Assembly (NCBI RefSeq): GCF_014207445.1 | Contig: NZ_JACHEM010000008.1 | Coordinates: 124,001-188,000 of the forward strand | Direction: 5' to 3' | Origin: Streptomyces candidus | GTDB taxonomy: Bacteria; Actinomycetota; Actinomycetes; Streptomycetales; Streptomycetaceae | DNA length: 64,000 nucleotides | Part shown: piece by piece, positions 42,658 through 51,354 of the stretch | How the letters are laid out: every line of letters begins with the position of its first letter | Position numbering within the stretch: the stretch's first letter is position 1 | Translations under genes and position numbers: made by a program | Notes under the pieces: generated by a model | Database searches by the model: none | What the model was told of the DNA's origin: nothing | Seen by the model: the letters and a program-made list of their open reading frames with translations, nothing else

Positions 42658-43406
42658 GCCCCGGCCGGGCCGCGCGCGGCCCGCAGCCCGAGCCCGCCGA
42701 AGACCGCCGCGAAGACCACCCACCACAGCAGGTGCGAGCCCAGCGACACCACCCTGAAGTCCCACAGCAGGGTCGCCGGCACGGGGACCTCGTCCGGGTT
42801 GCCCGGCAGCAGGAACAGCACCGCGAGCGTCGCCGCCCCGGTCAGGAACACCGCGCCGTGCCGCACCGGGTCCGGCCGCCCGGCCAGCCGTACGTACACC
42901 TGCCACGCCAGGACCATGCCCAGGACGCCGATGACCACGGCGGCCAGCCACAGCGACTGGCGGTTCGCGACGGTCGCCGAGTCGCCGACACCGGGCGGGG
43001 CCGCCGGATACCGCAGCGCGGGCAGCAGCGAGACGGCGACGAACGCCGCCGCACAGAACGCCAGCGCACGCGGCCAGGCCCGCACGAGGTAGCCGGTGCG
43101 CCGGTGGACCAGGGCGTACGCCACCGCGAACAGCACGCCGAGCGCGAGACCGGCGACCACCGCGGTGACGACGAGCCCGAAGTGCTGGGCGGAACGGGAG
43201 AACAGTTCCTCGTGGTGGGCCGCGGCGCCCGCCGCGGCCTGGTGCGCGTTCTCCTCGGCCGCCGAGCGCGCCTCTTCGAGGACGATCGCCCGGTCCATCA
43301 GGGGTTCGGCGAGGAGCAGGGAGAACAGGCCGGTGGCGAGACCGGCCGCCCCGCCCGCCGTGACGGCGCGGCCGAGCAGGGGCAGGGGAGAGGTCGCATC
43401 GCTCAT
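42612..43406 (-). CDS. cbtA: CbtA cobalt transporter subunit
   Basis: A 264-aa membrane protein of the CbtA family, with about six TM segments: LGRAVTAGGAAGLATGLFSLLLAEPLMDRAI at the start, then HFGLVVTAVVAGLALGVLFAVAYALVHRRTG, then several more. It works with CbtB to import cobalt for cobalamin synthesis. ATG 43406 (MSDATSPLPLLGRAV) lies 17 nt after the cbtB stop; an in-frame GTG at 43433 is less supported. The preceding cobalamin riboswitch ties expression to B12 level. Confidence 0.9.
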   Translation of the reverse strand: MSDATSPLPLLGRAVTAGGAAGLATGLFSLLLAEPLMDRAIVLEEARSAAEENAHQAAAGAAAHHEELFSRSAQHFGLVVTAVVAGLALGVLFAVAYALVHRRTGYLVRAWPRALAFCAAAFVAVSLLPALRYPAAPPGVGDSATVANRQSLWLAAVVIGVLGMVLAWQVYVRLAGRPDPVRHGAVFLTGAATLAVLFLLPGNPDEVPVPATLLWDFRVVSLGSHLLWWVVFAAVFGGLGLRAARGPAGAQDLAVGGLPVAPVR

Positions 43407-43423
43407 GGTGGCGACGGCCCCGA

Positions 43424-43642
43424 TCAGTGGCACGGGGCACCGAAGAGGTGCCGGCCGTCGTGCGAGAACTCGTGCAGGTAGTCGCCGGTCGCGGCGACGA
43501 TCTGGCCGTTGTCCATGAACACGGCGTACAGCGCGATGAGGGCGACGATCGCAGCGGCGGCCAGGATCAGCACGTCACGGCCGTGGTTCGTCGCGGCGGC
43601 GGACGGCGACGCCGTCGTGTGCCGGTCGGCATGGGAAGACAT
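43424..43642 (-). CDS. cbtB: CbtB cobalt transporter subunit
   Basis: A 72-aa protein with one TM segment (VLILAAAAIVALIALYAVFMDN) and a His-rich C-terminus (YLHEFSHDGRHLFGAPCH) typical of CbtB, likely binding the metal. AAGGAGG lies about 9 nt before the ATG. It is the first gene of cbtBA, directly downstream of the cobalamin riboswitch. Confidence 0.92.
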   Translation of the reverse strand: MSSHADRHTTASPSAAATNHGRDVLILAAAAIVALIALYAVFMDNGQIVAATGDYLHEFSHDGRHLFGAPCH

Positions 43643-43660
43643 GTCGGTGAGCCTCCTTCT

Positions 43661-43783
43661 GGGGTTTCCACGCCCCGTCGAAGAGGAGGACGACGGTCAG
43701 TTCCTGACTTCCGCACCGCAAACGGTGTGGTCACAGTGGCGGGACCGTCCCGGAATCGCACCGGAGTTCCTGTTCACCGTCGC
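43661..43783 (-). ncRNA. cobalamin riboswitch upstream of cbtBA
   Basis: On the minus strand the aptamer core reads GGTGCGATTCCGGGACGG then TCCCGCCACTGTGA, followed by a variable hairpin and AAGTCAGGAACTGACCG, a diverged B12 box. P1 is CGACGGT / ACCGTCG (43777-43783 and 43691-43697). Beyond it, CGACG can pair with the P1 3' strand, and GGGG...CCCC (43661-43676) forms a hairpin before the ribosome-binding site, giving a plausible switch. High cobalamin should turn cobalt uptake off. Confidence 0.9.
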
Positions 43784-43799
43784 CTCGAAGTGTGCAGTT

Positions 43800-44478
43800 G
43801 TCCCCGGGAGAGTCCCAGCTTGATCACACACTGTCAATGGGCCCCCGTGCGGCGGACGCGCGGGAAGAGGGGCGCCCGGGGGAACCTGGCCCGGCCGGCT
43901 GCTCGCTCCCCCCGGAGCGGCCGACCGGGCTGGTCCTCGACCGCACGCGCTCGGACTGCGGGAGAAGCCCGGCGTCTGTGCGGGAGGCTCTGGAAAATCA
44001 ACTCGGCACGCGAACCGGGGGCTGGGGCCGCAAGAACACTGTAGAGGGGTCAAGCCCCGTTCTCCAGAGGGCATTTGACGGAAAGTCACAGCAAAGTCGC
44101 TACGCGTTTCCGTTGCGTGCCCGCGGGCCTTCCCGCGGACCTCCCCGCGGGCCGGAGCGACCTCGCCGCAAGGTCTCCCGTCACGGCCGCTTCCGCCGCA
44201 AAGGTCCGCGACGGGTGCCGGGGGCGTGCCAAAGGCCCCGTGACAGTGACCAGCACAGCCCCCCTCCCGGCCTCCCGTCGGCGAATGACCAGGTTGTACG
44301 CGGTGCAACGGCCTCGCGACGAGTGCGGCGTGCCTACGGGGGCCGGGGTTCCGTGTGTCAGGATGGATTCGACCGGTTGTGTCCGGGCAGGGGCGGCTGG
44401 GGGGCTGCCTCGAATTTCTCATCTCATTCGGGACGGCCACGACGGCTGGTCTTCGGCAAGGCGCCCAAGGGGGAGTCG
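43800..44478. other. 680-bp region without recognisable gene
   Basis: A long spacer between the cobalamin riboswitch and the GH6 gene. Open frames on both strands have no family resemblance. It contains stacked GC-rich hairpins (GCCCGCGGG / CCCGCGGGC, 44119-44152, with a third CCCGCGG inside) and a less GC-rich stretch around 44060-44110. It may be a long regulated leader for the GH6 gene. Confidence 0.5.
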
Positions 44479-45498
44479 ATGTACGGCAGTGACAGGGGAC
44501 GTGTGCGTGCGGTGGGAGCGGTCGCGGTGGGGGCCGCGCTGCTGCTGTCGGGCTGCTCGTCGGACGGCGGCGGGGACGGTTCCGGCGGAGGCACGGGAGG
44601 CAACCCGCCGATCTCCCAGCTGCCCAAGGACAACGACCCGTACTGGGTCAACCCGCAGGCCAAGGCGGCCAAGGCGCTCGAAGGGGCGGACGGCGCGCAG
44701 CAGGAGCTGATCAAGAAGATCGCCCAGCAGCCGGCCGGTGAGTGGATCGTCCCGGAGAACGCCAAGGAGCAGGCCCAGGGCTTCACCGAGGCCGCCGCCA
44801 AGGCCGACCGCGAGGCGCTGCTGGTGGTCTACAACATCCCGCACCGCGACTGCGGCCAGTTCTCCTCCGGCGGCGCCGCCGACGGCAACGCCTACCGCGC
44901 CTTCATCCAGCAGGTCGCCGAGGGCATCGGCGACCGCCCGGCCACGGTGATCCTGGAACCGGACGCGGTGCTGCACCTGGTCGACAAGTGCACGCCCGAC
45001 AAGTTCCACGAGGAGCGCTACGACCTCCTCAAGGGCGCCATCAAGACGCTGAAGCAGCAGCCGGCGACCAAGGTCTACCTGGACGCGGGCAACGCGGGCT
45101 GGGGCAGGACGGACGAGATCTTCGAGCCCCTGAAGCGGTCGGGAGTCGACCAGGCGGACGGCTTCTCGGTGAACGTCTCCAACTTCTACTCCACCGAGGA
45201 CAGCAAGAAGTACGGCAAGGAGCTTTCCGCGAAGGTCGGCAACAAGCCCTTCGTGATCGACACCAGTCGCAACGGCAACGGCCCCTGGAAGGAAGGCCCG
45301 GCCGACATGCGCTGGTGCAATCCGCCCGGCCGCGCCCTCGGTGAGCCGCCCACCACCAAGACCGGCGACCCGCAGGTGCACGCCCTGCTGTGGGTCAAGC
45401 GCCCCGGTGAGTCCGACGGCGACTGCAACAAGGGCCAGCCCAAGGCCGGGGAGTGGTTCGCGGAGTACGCGCTGGAGCTGGCGAAGAACGCGCAGTAG
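44479..45498 (+). CDS. cslZ: GH6 endoglucanase-like lipoprotein (CslZ-like)
   Basis: A 339-aa lipoprotein glycoside hydrolase of family 6. Lipobox LLSGC is followed by a Gly/Ser-rich linker. Conserved blocks are VVYNIPHRDCGQFSSGGA, VILEPDAV with the probable catalytic acid, YLDAGNAGWG, DGFSVNVSNFYST, PFVIDTSRNGNGPW with the base-region Asp, and WVKRPGESDG. GGGGGAG lies upstream of ATG 44479. It is convergent with glxA-cslA. In S. coelicolor the equivalent enzyme trims or releases the beta-glucan made by CslA at hyphal tips. The gene name is by synteny. Confidence 0.9.
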   Translation: MYGSDRGRVRAVGAVAVGAALLLSGCSSDGGGDGSGGGTGGNPPISQLPKDNDPYWVNPQAKAAKALEGADGAQQELIKKIAQQPAGEWIVPENAKEQAQGFTEAAAKADREALLVVYNIPHRDCGQFSSGGAADGNAYRAFIQQVAEGIGDRPATVILEPDAVLHLVDKCTPDKFHEERYDLLKGAIKTLKQQPATKVYLDAGNAGWGRTDEIFEPLKRSGVDQADGFSVNVSNFYSTEDSKKYGKELSAKVGNKPFVIDTSRNGNGPWKEGPADMRWCNPPGRALGEPPTTKTGDPQVHALLWVKRPGESDGDCNKGQPKAGEWFAEYALELAKNAQ

Positions 45499-45524
45499 GC
45501 CCGGCACGAGTCACGGCATGAGAA

Positions 45525-45565
45525 ATGAGTAAGGGGCGCCCTCCAGGAGGGCGCCCCTTACTCAT
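45525..45565. terminator. bidirectional terminator between cslZ and glxA
   Basis: An 18-bp perfect stem (ATGAGTAAGGGGCGCCCT / AGGGCGCCCCTTACTCAT) with a 5-nt loop, between convergent genes. Confidence 0.92.
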
Positions 45566-45581
45566 GCTGTACGCGGGACCC

Positions 45582-47525
45582 TTACGGGACCTCGACCCAG
45601 ACCGCCTCGGAAGGCGTCCCCTGATCGTCCGTCACAAAGAGCATGTAGTAACCGGAGGGAACCAGCGCCTGGTTCTCCGGGACGGTGACCGTGATGCCGT
45701 CGGCCGTCTTCTTCAGGTCCAGCGCGATGCTGCGCTGGTCCATGTCCGTCATGTGCGTCACCGCGCTGGGCCGCATCAGCCGCGCCGTCGTGATCGACGA
45801 GGCCTGCTGCGACTTGAACGTGCCCGAGGTGCCCCGGGCGATCTTCTTCGGCCCGTCGACGAGCTTGGGCCGCGAGTCGCGGTAGAGGTAGGGCGGGGTG
45901 TAGATCTCGATGCGCTGCTCGAAGACGCCCGGCCGGGTGTTGGCCTTGTCCGCGTACAGCGAGTCGGAACCGGCGCTCAGCACCCGCCCGTCCGGCAGCA
46001 GCACCGTGCCCGAGTGGTAGTTGCGCCCCACGTTCGGGTCGGCGAGCCGCTTGAAGGTGTTCGTCTTCGGGTCGTACTTGCGCGCCTCCAGGATGTTGGA
46101 GTCGCTGCGGCCCCGGTAGTCCTCGGAACCGCCGCTGACCAGGACGGAGTCGTCCGGCAGCAGCGAGGCGCTCGGGTAGCGGGTGCCCTTGTCGAGCGAG
46201 GGACCGTCCTTGAAGACCGGGTTGGGGAGCTTGGCGTCGACGAGGCGGGTCTTCTCCGTCGACTTCTCCGACTCGCCGACCCCACCGCCGCCGATGACCA
46301 GGAACTTCTGCTCCTGGGCGGGCGGCAGCATGACCGTCGCCGAGGTCTCCAGCTGGTCCGGGTCGCTCATCCCGGGGATCTTCTTGAAGCTGTTGTCCTT
46401 CAGGTCCCAGATGCCGGGATCGCGGCCGACGTCGGCCGGTCCGTAACCGGCGTTGGAGCCGGAGTAGAAGAGCTTGCCGCTGTTCAGCGTGAACAGCGAC
46501 GGGTACGTCGGCAGCCGCCGCTCGAAGCCCGTGTACTTCCAGGTCTTCTTCTTCGGGTCGTAGATCTCGTCCTTGCCCGGGACGATCTGGCCGATGTCGT
46601 CGAGACCGGACGTCGCCAGGACCTTGCCGTCCTTGAGGGTGGTCAGCGACGGGTACCAGCGGGCCTCGTTCATCGGGTCGACGGTGATGTACTTCTCCGC
46701 GACCGGGTCGAACTCGTACGCCTCCCGGATGCCCTGGAAGTCCTTCTTGTCCAGGGCGAGCTTCTCCGCGACGCCGTACGTGTTGCGGGCGTCGGCGCCG
46801 GTCAGCGCGGGGATGGCGTAGTTGTCCTGGGCGCCCGACTCGTACTGTTTGCCGGACTCCTTGGCCTCGACGTAGATGCGGCCGAGGCCGGCCTCGGTGC
46901 GCAGGAACTGACCCTTGTTGGGTCCGGTCTTCGCGAAGACCTTCTTGGCCTTCTCCACCAGGACCGGGTCCTTGGAGACGTACGTCTTGCCGTTCTTCTT
47001 GCCCTTGAAGACCGTGCCCGCGGGCAGGGTTATCGGCTTGTCCGGGTTCTCGTTGTGCACCACCATCAGGCCGCCGGCCTTGGTGACGTCACCCTCCAGC
47101 TTCTCGTACCGCTTGGTGCCGCCCGCGACCAGCAGCTTGCCGTCGGCCAGCTGTGTGTGACCCGAGCAGAACATGTCCTTCGGCGTCGGGATCAGCTTGT
47201 AGTCGTTGGTCTTCGGGTCCCAGAGGATCGACTCGAACTTGCCCGCGTCGAAGTTCTTCTGGTTGTTGCCGGAGCCCGCGATCATCAGGACCTTGCCGGT
47301 GTGCAGCAGGGCCTGGTGAATCGTGTTGATCTTGTACTGGGAGGGGACGTTCAGGAAGTCCCAGTGGCCGTTCTCTGCCTTGTACTCGGGCCGGTTGATC
47401 TTGTACTCGTGGTACTGCTCCGTACCGAAGCGGTACAGCCAAGGCCCGTTGAACGCCGCCAGAGCAACCACCACCGCGCCCGTGATCGACAGTCGTCGGG
47501 CCCGGCGGCTCAGACGGAAACTCAT
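45582..47525 (-). CDS. glxA: GlxA radical copper oxidase
   Basis: A 647-aa membrane-tethered galactose-oxidase-like enzyme. An N-terminal TM (LSITGAVVVALAAFNGPWLYRF) is followed by a kelch beta-propeller and a C-terminal Ig-like domain. The Cys in KDMFCSGH (120) and Tyr in EARWYPS (291) sit where the Cys-Tyr cofactor forms; further ligands are in VGRNYHSG and in the C-terminal domain (SAVTHMTDMDQR). It oxidises the nascent CslA glycan and is needed for its deposition at hyphal tips. The ATG overlaps the cslA stop (ATGA), so the two are coupled. Copper is required. Confidence 0.95.
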   Translation of the reverse strand: MSFRLSRRARRLSITGAVVVALAAFNGPWLYRFGTEQYHEYKINRPEYKAENGHWDFLNVPSQYKINTIHQALLHTGKVLMIAGSGNNQKNFDAGKFESILWDPKTNDYKLIPTPKDMFCSGHTQLADGKLLVAGGTKRYEKLEGDVTKAGGLMVVHNENPDKPITLPAGTVFKGKKNGKTYVSKDPVLVEKAKKVFAKTGPNKGQFLRTEAGLGRIYVEAKESGKQYESGAQDNYAIPALTGADARNTYGVAEKLALDKKDFQGIREAYEFDPVAEKYITVDPMNEARWYPSLTTLKDGKVLATSGLDDIGQIVPGKDEIYDPKKKTWKYTGFERRLPTYPSLFTLNSGKLFYSGSNAGYGPADVGRDPGIWDLKDNSFKKIPGMSDPDQLETSATVMLPPAQEQKFLVIGGGGVGESEKSTEKTRLVDAKLPNPVFKDGPSLDKGTRYPSASLLPDDSVLVSGGSEDYRGRSDSNILEARKYDPKTNTFKRLADPNVGRNYHSGTVLLPDGRVLSAGSDSLYADKANTRPGVFEQRIEIYTPPYLYRDSRPKLVDGPKKIARGTSGTFKSQQASSITTARLMRPSAVTHMTDMDQRSIALDLKKTADGITVTVPENQALVPSGYYMLFVTDDQGTPSEAVWVEVP

Positions 47526-49504
47526 TTCTTACGTCCCCCAAGGGATGAAATCTGCATGGTCTGGTCGGCCGGGGCCCAGCTCGGCCTCGCCTGCGGGGCG
47601 TGGTCCCCGGCGTACTGCCCGGGGTGGCCGGCCTGCTCGTCGTACTCCGGGCCGCCGCCCGCGGAGCCTGGTCCCTGCTGCGGGGCCGGCTTGCCGTTCT
47701 TCTTCTCGTTGCGCATGCCCAGGCGCCAGGCGATGATCGGCGCCGCCGTGATCAGCAGTGCGAGCGTCGCCCAGACGACCATCGCGGGGTGCGAGTGCCC
47801 GAGGAAGAACGAAACCGTGATGGAACCGCCGAAGACCACGATGAAGAACAGGTGGATCCGGAAGGTCCCGAAGAGCGTGTCCGGGCTGGACGAGTCGCCC
47901 TTCGGCGTCACGACGAAGCTGGACTTGCGGCGCAGTACGGCGTCCATCAGCGAGCGCGCGTAGATCGGCGCGGACAGTGCGGACATGGCCATGCCGGCCA
48001 GACCGCCGGAGCCCTCGGGCTCGTGCGGGGAGACGTTGTGGCGGCGGTTCCAGATGTAGAGGCCGATCTGGAGCGCGGAGGCGTTGCCGTACAGCATCAT
48101 CCAGATGACCGGGTCGATCTGGACACCCGAGGCGCCCATGCCCAGGAACAGCGCGCAGGAGAGCGCGGCCAGGATCCAGTTCATGGCGGACATCGGGTAG
48201 AAGATGATCATCATCGTGTAGTTGAAGAGCTTGCCGGGGGGCAGCGTGCCCCAGCCCTTCCAGTACTGCTTGAGGATCGTCTCGTAGGTGCCGCGCGACC
48301 AGCGGAGCTGCTGGGTGAAGAAGTCGGTCCAGGCGGTGGGGCCCTCGCCGACGGCCAGCACGTCCGGTGTGTAGACCGAACGCCACTTCTTGCCCGTCGC
48401 CGGGTTCTTGGCGCGGTGGATCTCGAAGCCCGTCGCCATGTCCTCGGTGATCGAGTCGTACAGACCGCCGATCTGCTTCAGGGTGCGGATGCGGACCGCG
48501 TTGGAGGTGCCGACGAACATCGGGGCGCCGTAGCGGTTGCCCGCGCGCTGGATCAGGGCGTGGAAGAGGAACTGCTGCGACTCGGCGGCCTTCGTGACGA
48601 AGGTGTCGTAGTTGCCGTAGACCTGGGGGCCGATGACGAAGCCGACGTCCGGGTCGCGGAAGTAGCCGAGCATGCGCTCCAGGTAGTTCGGGAGCGGAAT
48701 GTGGTCGGTGTCGACCGAGGCGAAGTAGTCGTAGTCGTCGCCGTGCGCGTCCAGCCACGCGTTGTAGTTGCCGTGCTTGGTCTTCGCGCGGTGCGGGCCC
48801 TTGGCCTGGTTCCACTTCGCGATGCCCTTGCGGGAGAAGTGGTGCACGCCCAGGCGCTCGCAGACCGCCTTCACGGCCGGGTCGTCGCCCTCGTCGAGCA
48901 GCCAGATGTGCAGCAGGCCCCGGTGGCGGATCCTGACCGCCGCCTCCAGGGTCTTGGTGACCATCTCCAGCGGCTCCTTGCCGGGCACGAAGGAGGTCAT
49001 GAAGGCGACCCTGGTGCCGGTCTCGGGCACCACCGGGATCGGGTCACGGGCGACCAGGGTGGCGTGCGCGTTGGAGAGCACGTTCATGGTGCGGAACAGC
49101 TCGATCAGACCGATGGAGACGAGCATCACGACGTCGAGCGCGCGCAGGAGGTCGTCCTGCAGGTTCGGGTCGCGGTCGGTCCAGTGGGCCGGCTGCATGA
49201 GCCAGATGAACAGCGCCAGCGAGAGCACCGGGGCCGCGCCGAGCAGCAGGGCCGCCCGGATGCGGTGCGGTTCCTGGGAGATCAGCGACCGGTACTGGAC
49301 CTTGTAGGGCTTCGCGGGGTCCGGCTGGGTCAGCGGGCCGGCCAGCCGGCTGTAGTGCTCGTAGTCGTACCTCGGCAGCGCCTTCTGCTTTCGGCGGCCC
49401 GGGCCCTCCGATGCCATCTGCGGGGGGACCCGCAGCTGCGTCGTCTGGGTGGGGTCGTGGGTTGGGTCGTGGTACTGCCCGGCGCCGCTCGGCGTCGACG
49501 TCAT
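47522..49504 (-). CDS. cslA: cellulose synthase-like glycosyltransferase CslA
   Basis: A 660-aa membrane GT2 processive beta-glycosyltransferase that makes a tip-located beta-glucan in Streptomyces. Two N-terminal TM segments are followed by the GT2 domain: VAFMTSFVPGKEPLEMVTKTL, LDEGDD, SVDTDHIPLPNY (DxD), SITEDMATGFEIHRA (TED) and QQLRWSRGTYE (QxxRW). At least four TM segments follow. The disordered N-terminus is Pro/Thr-rich. It is the first gene of cslA-glxA. Start ATG 49504 (MTSTPSGAGQYHD). Confidence 0.95.
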   Translation of the reverse strand: MTSTPSGAGQYHDPTHDPTQTTQLRVPPQMASEGPGRRKQKALPRYDYEHYSRLAGPLTQPDPAKPYKVQYRSLISQEPHRIRAALLLGAAPVLSLALFIWLMQPAHWTDRDPNLQDDLLRALDVVMLVSIGLIELFRTMNVLSNAHATLVARDPIPVVPETGTRVAFMTSFVPGKEPLEMVTKTLEAAVRIRHRGLLHIWLLDEGDDPAVKAVCERLGVHHFSRKGIAKWNQAKGPHRAKTKHGNYNAWLDAHGDDYDYFASVDTDHIPLPNYLERMLGYFRDPDVGFVIGPQVYGNYDTFVTKAAESQQFLFHALIQRAGNRYGAPMFVGTSNAVRIRTLKQIGGLYDSITEDMATGFEIHRAKNPATGKKWRSVYTPDVLAVGEGPTAWTDFFTQQLRWSRGTYETILKQYWKGWGTLPPGKLFNYTMMIIFYPMSAMNWILAALSCALFLGMGASGVQIDPVIWMMLYGNASALQIGLYIWNRRHNVSPHEPEGSGGLAGMAMSALSAPIYARSLMDAVLRRKSSFVVTPKGDSSSPDTLFGTFRIHLFFIVVFGGSITVSFFLGHSHPAMVVWATLALLITAAPIIAWRLGMRNEKKNGKPAPQQGPGSAGGGPEYDEQAGHPGQYAGDHAPQARPSWAPADQTMQISSLGGRKK

Positions 49505-49943
49505 GAGTCATCCCCCCGCACGCAAAGCTGGCTGCGTGAGTTCGTAGGTCTAATCGCTCGCTGGCGGTCCCCCTCGACCGTCTCGAACGCAACTTTGATC
49601 GGGCCGCCATCAGCACAGACACAGGACGACAACCTTCCGGTTGCATGATGCCCGTCCCGACATCCGTGCGTGAAAGGGGCCCCCACCCGCATGGGGTGCG
49701 GTGCGCACCCTGTCGGCCCGGCCGTCTCCCCGTCGGCTTTCCGAGCCGCAACTCTTCGAACCGCCCGCCCCATTGGAGCCTCTGGCTCCAGGATAGGTTC
49801 CCCGACTCGCCATATGATCGCAAGGGTCGACGATCGCAGGCTGCCGGGTGTCCCGGGCGGTTCCGGGGAGGGCCCGGACCCGTGGGACGACCTGGGAACG
49901 ACCGAGACCCTCCCACCGGTGGTGGAAGGGTCTCGGTTGCGCG

Positions 49944-50017
49944 TGCGCCGCCAGGGACTCGAACCCCGGACCCGCTGATTAAGAGTCAGCTGCTCTAACC
50001 AACTGAGCTAGCGGCGC
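49944..50017 (-). tRNA. tRNA-Lys (anticodon CUU)
   Basis: Acceptor strands GCGGCGC/GCGCCGC, anticodon stem CTGA/TCAG with loop CTCTTAA (anticodon CTT), T arm with GGTTCGAGTCC. It is identical to the tRNA at 54605-54678. No CCA encoded. Confidence 0.96.
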
Positions 50018-50145
50018 CTGCTGACTCGGAGAACTCTACCGGATGTCCCGGAGTGGTTTGAACCAGCGGTCGCCCGGCATGACCGTTTGGTTATATTTCG
50101 TACCGTCAAGGTGCGTTATGTCCGGGCAGTTGGGACACTGGGGCG

Positions 50146-51354
50146 GTGATCCAGTTCGAGGAGATTCAGCCCGCAGCCGACTGTCCCTGCGCCGGATGTG
50201 CCGATCGGCGTCGTACCCGCAGGACGAGATCTCTTCCGGTACGTGACGGGGCTCACCCCGCGGCGCGCGGCGCACGACGGGCGTGGGTGCTGGTCACCGC
50301 CGCCGGGGTGGTGCTGGGCGGCGGGGGAGTCGCCGCGGCCGGGGACCACGACGTACCCGGCGCGCACCACGGAAGGGAGAAGGCCCGGGAGACGCGGGGG
50401 GACGGCCGCGGCGAGGTCCGGGACGGCCGCGGTGACGTCGGTGAAGGACGCGGTGAGGGGAGGGGGAGCCGTGCCCAGGCACGGGAGGGCCGCGGCAACG
50501 TACGAGGCCGGGTGCGGGAGGACCGTGCCGACGGGGACGCGCCCACCCCGCAGGGCCGGGCCGCCCCCCTGTACGGCCGGGCCTCCTCCGCTCCGGGCTC
50601 CGGTGCGCCCGGGACCGTGCGTCCGCCCGGCGTCGCGGCCGCGCCGGAGCTCAAGCCCGCCACCAGGGCGGACATCGTGAAGCGGGCCCAGACGTGGGTC
50701 GAGGCCAAGGTTCCGTACAGCATGGACAAGTACTGGAGCGACGGCTACCGGCAGGACTGCTCGGGTTACGTCTCGATGGCCTGGGGCCTGGCCGGGAACG
50801 AGTGGACGGGCAGCCTCGCCGGGTTCGGCGTGCAGGTGCCGCGCGACCGGCTCCAGCCGGGCGACATCCTCCTCTTCCACAACACCGCCGATCCGCACAA
50901 CGGCTCGCACGTCACGATCTTCGGCGGCTGGACGGACTACACGCACAGCCACTACCTCGCGTACGAGCAGACCCGCCCCACCACCCGCAAGCAGGCAACC
51001 CCGTCGGGCTACTGGAACAACGCGGACCGCTACCTGGCCTACCGCTACAAGGGCCTGGTCGAGGGCACCGCGCCACAGGGTGCGGCCGGGGTGCCCGCGT
51101 TCCCGGGGGCGCGGCACTTCCGGCCCGGCCTGTCGGGACCGCACGTGGAGAGGCTCGGCAAGCAGCTGGTGAGCCGGGGATTCGGCAAGCACTACAAGGT
51201 CGGACCGGGTCCGCGCTGGAGCGAGGCGGACCGGCGCAACGTGGAGGACTTCCAGCGGGCGCAGGGCTGGCGGGGCGCCGCGGCCGACGGATACCCGGGG
51301 CCGGAGACCTGGCGGCGGCTGTTCTCGACGACCGGGGACGGGGTGCGGCGATGA
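50146..51354 (+). CDS. NlpC/P60-like protein with peptidoglycan-binding domain
   Basis: A 402-aa protein. A cytoplasmic Cys/Arg-rich start (CPCAGCADRRRTRRTR) precedes one TM (AWVLVTAAGVVLGGGGVAAAG). A 50-residue Gly/Arg/Glu/Asp repeat region (GRGEVRDGRGDVGEGRGEGR) follows. The NlpC/P60-like domain has YRQDCSGYVSMAWGL with the nucleophile Cys and SHVTIFGGW with the His. The C-terminal domain (HVERLGKQLVSRGFGKHYKVGPGPRW to GYPGPETWRRL) is peptidoglycan-binding. GTG 50146 is the start. ATGA overlap couples it to the next gene. It probably remodels the wall near the cslA locus. Confidence 0.88.
   Translation: MIQFEEIQPAADCPCAGCADRRRTRRTRSLPVRDGAHPAARGARRAWVLVTAAGVVLGGGGVAAAGDHDVPGAHHGREKARETRGDGRGEVRDGRGDVGEGRGEGRGSRAQAREGRGNVRGRVREDRADGDAPTPQGRAAPLYGRASSAPGSGAPGTVRPPGVAAAPELKPATRADIVKRAQTWVEAKVPYSMDKYWSDGYRQDCSGYVSMAWGLAGNEWTGSLAGFGVQVPRDRLQPGDILLFHNTADPHNGSHVTIFGGWTDYTHSHYLAYEQTRPTTRKQATPSGYWNNADRYLAYRYKGLVEGTAPQGAAGVPAFPGARHFRPGLSGPHVERLGKQLVSRGFGKHYKVGPGPRWSEADRRNVEDFQRAQGWRGAAADGYPGPETWRRLFSTTGDGVRR

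Noticed and set aside
43697..44440. 247-aa minus-strand frame upstream of cslZ
   Set aside because: It runs through the cobalamin riboswitch, has no family resemblance and no ribosome-binding site.
43800..44478. c-di-AMP (ydaO) riboswitch before the GH6 gene
   Set aside because: Hairpins are present but I could not match the conserved ydaO core sequences.
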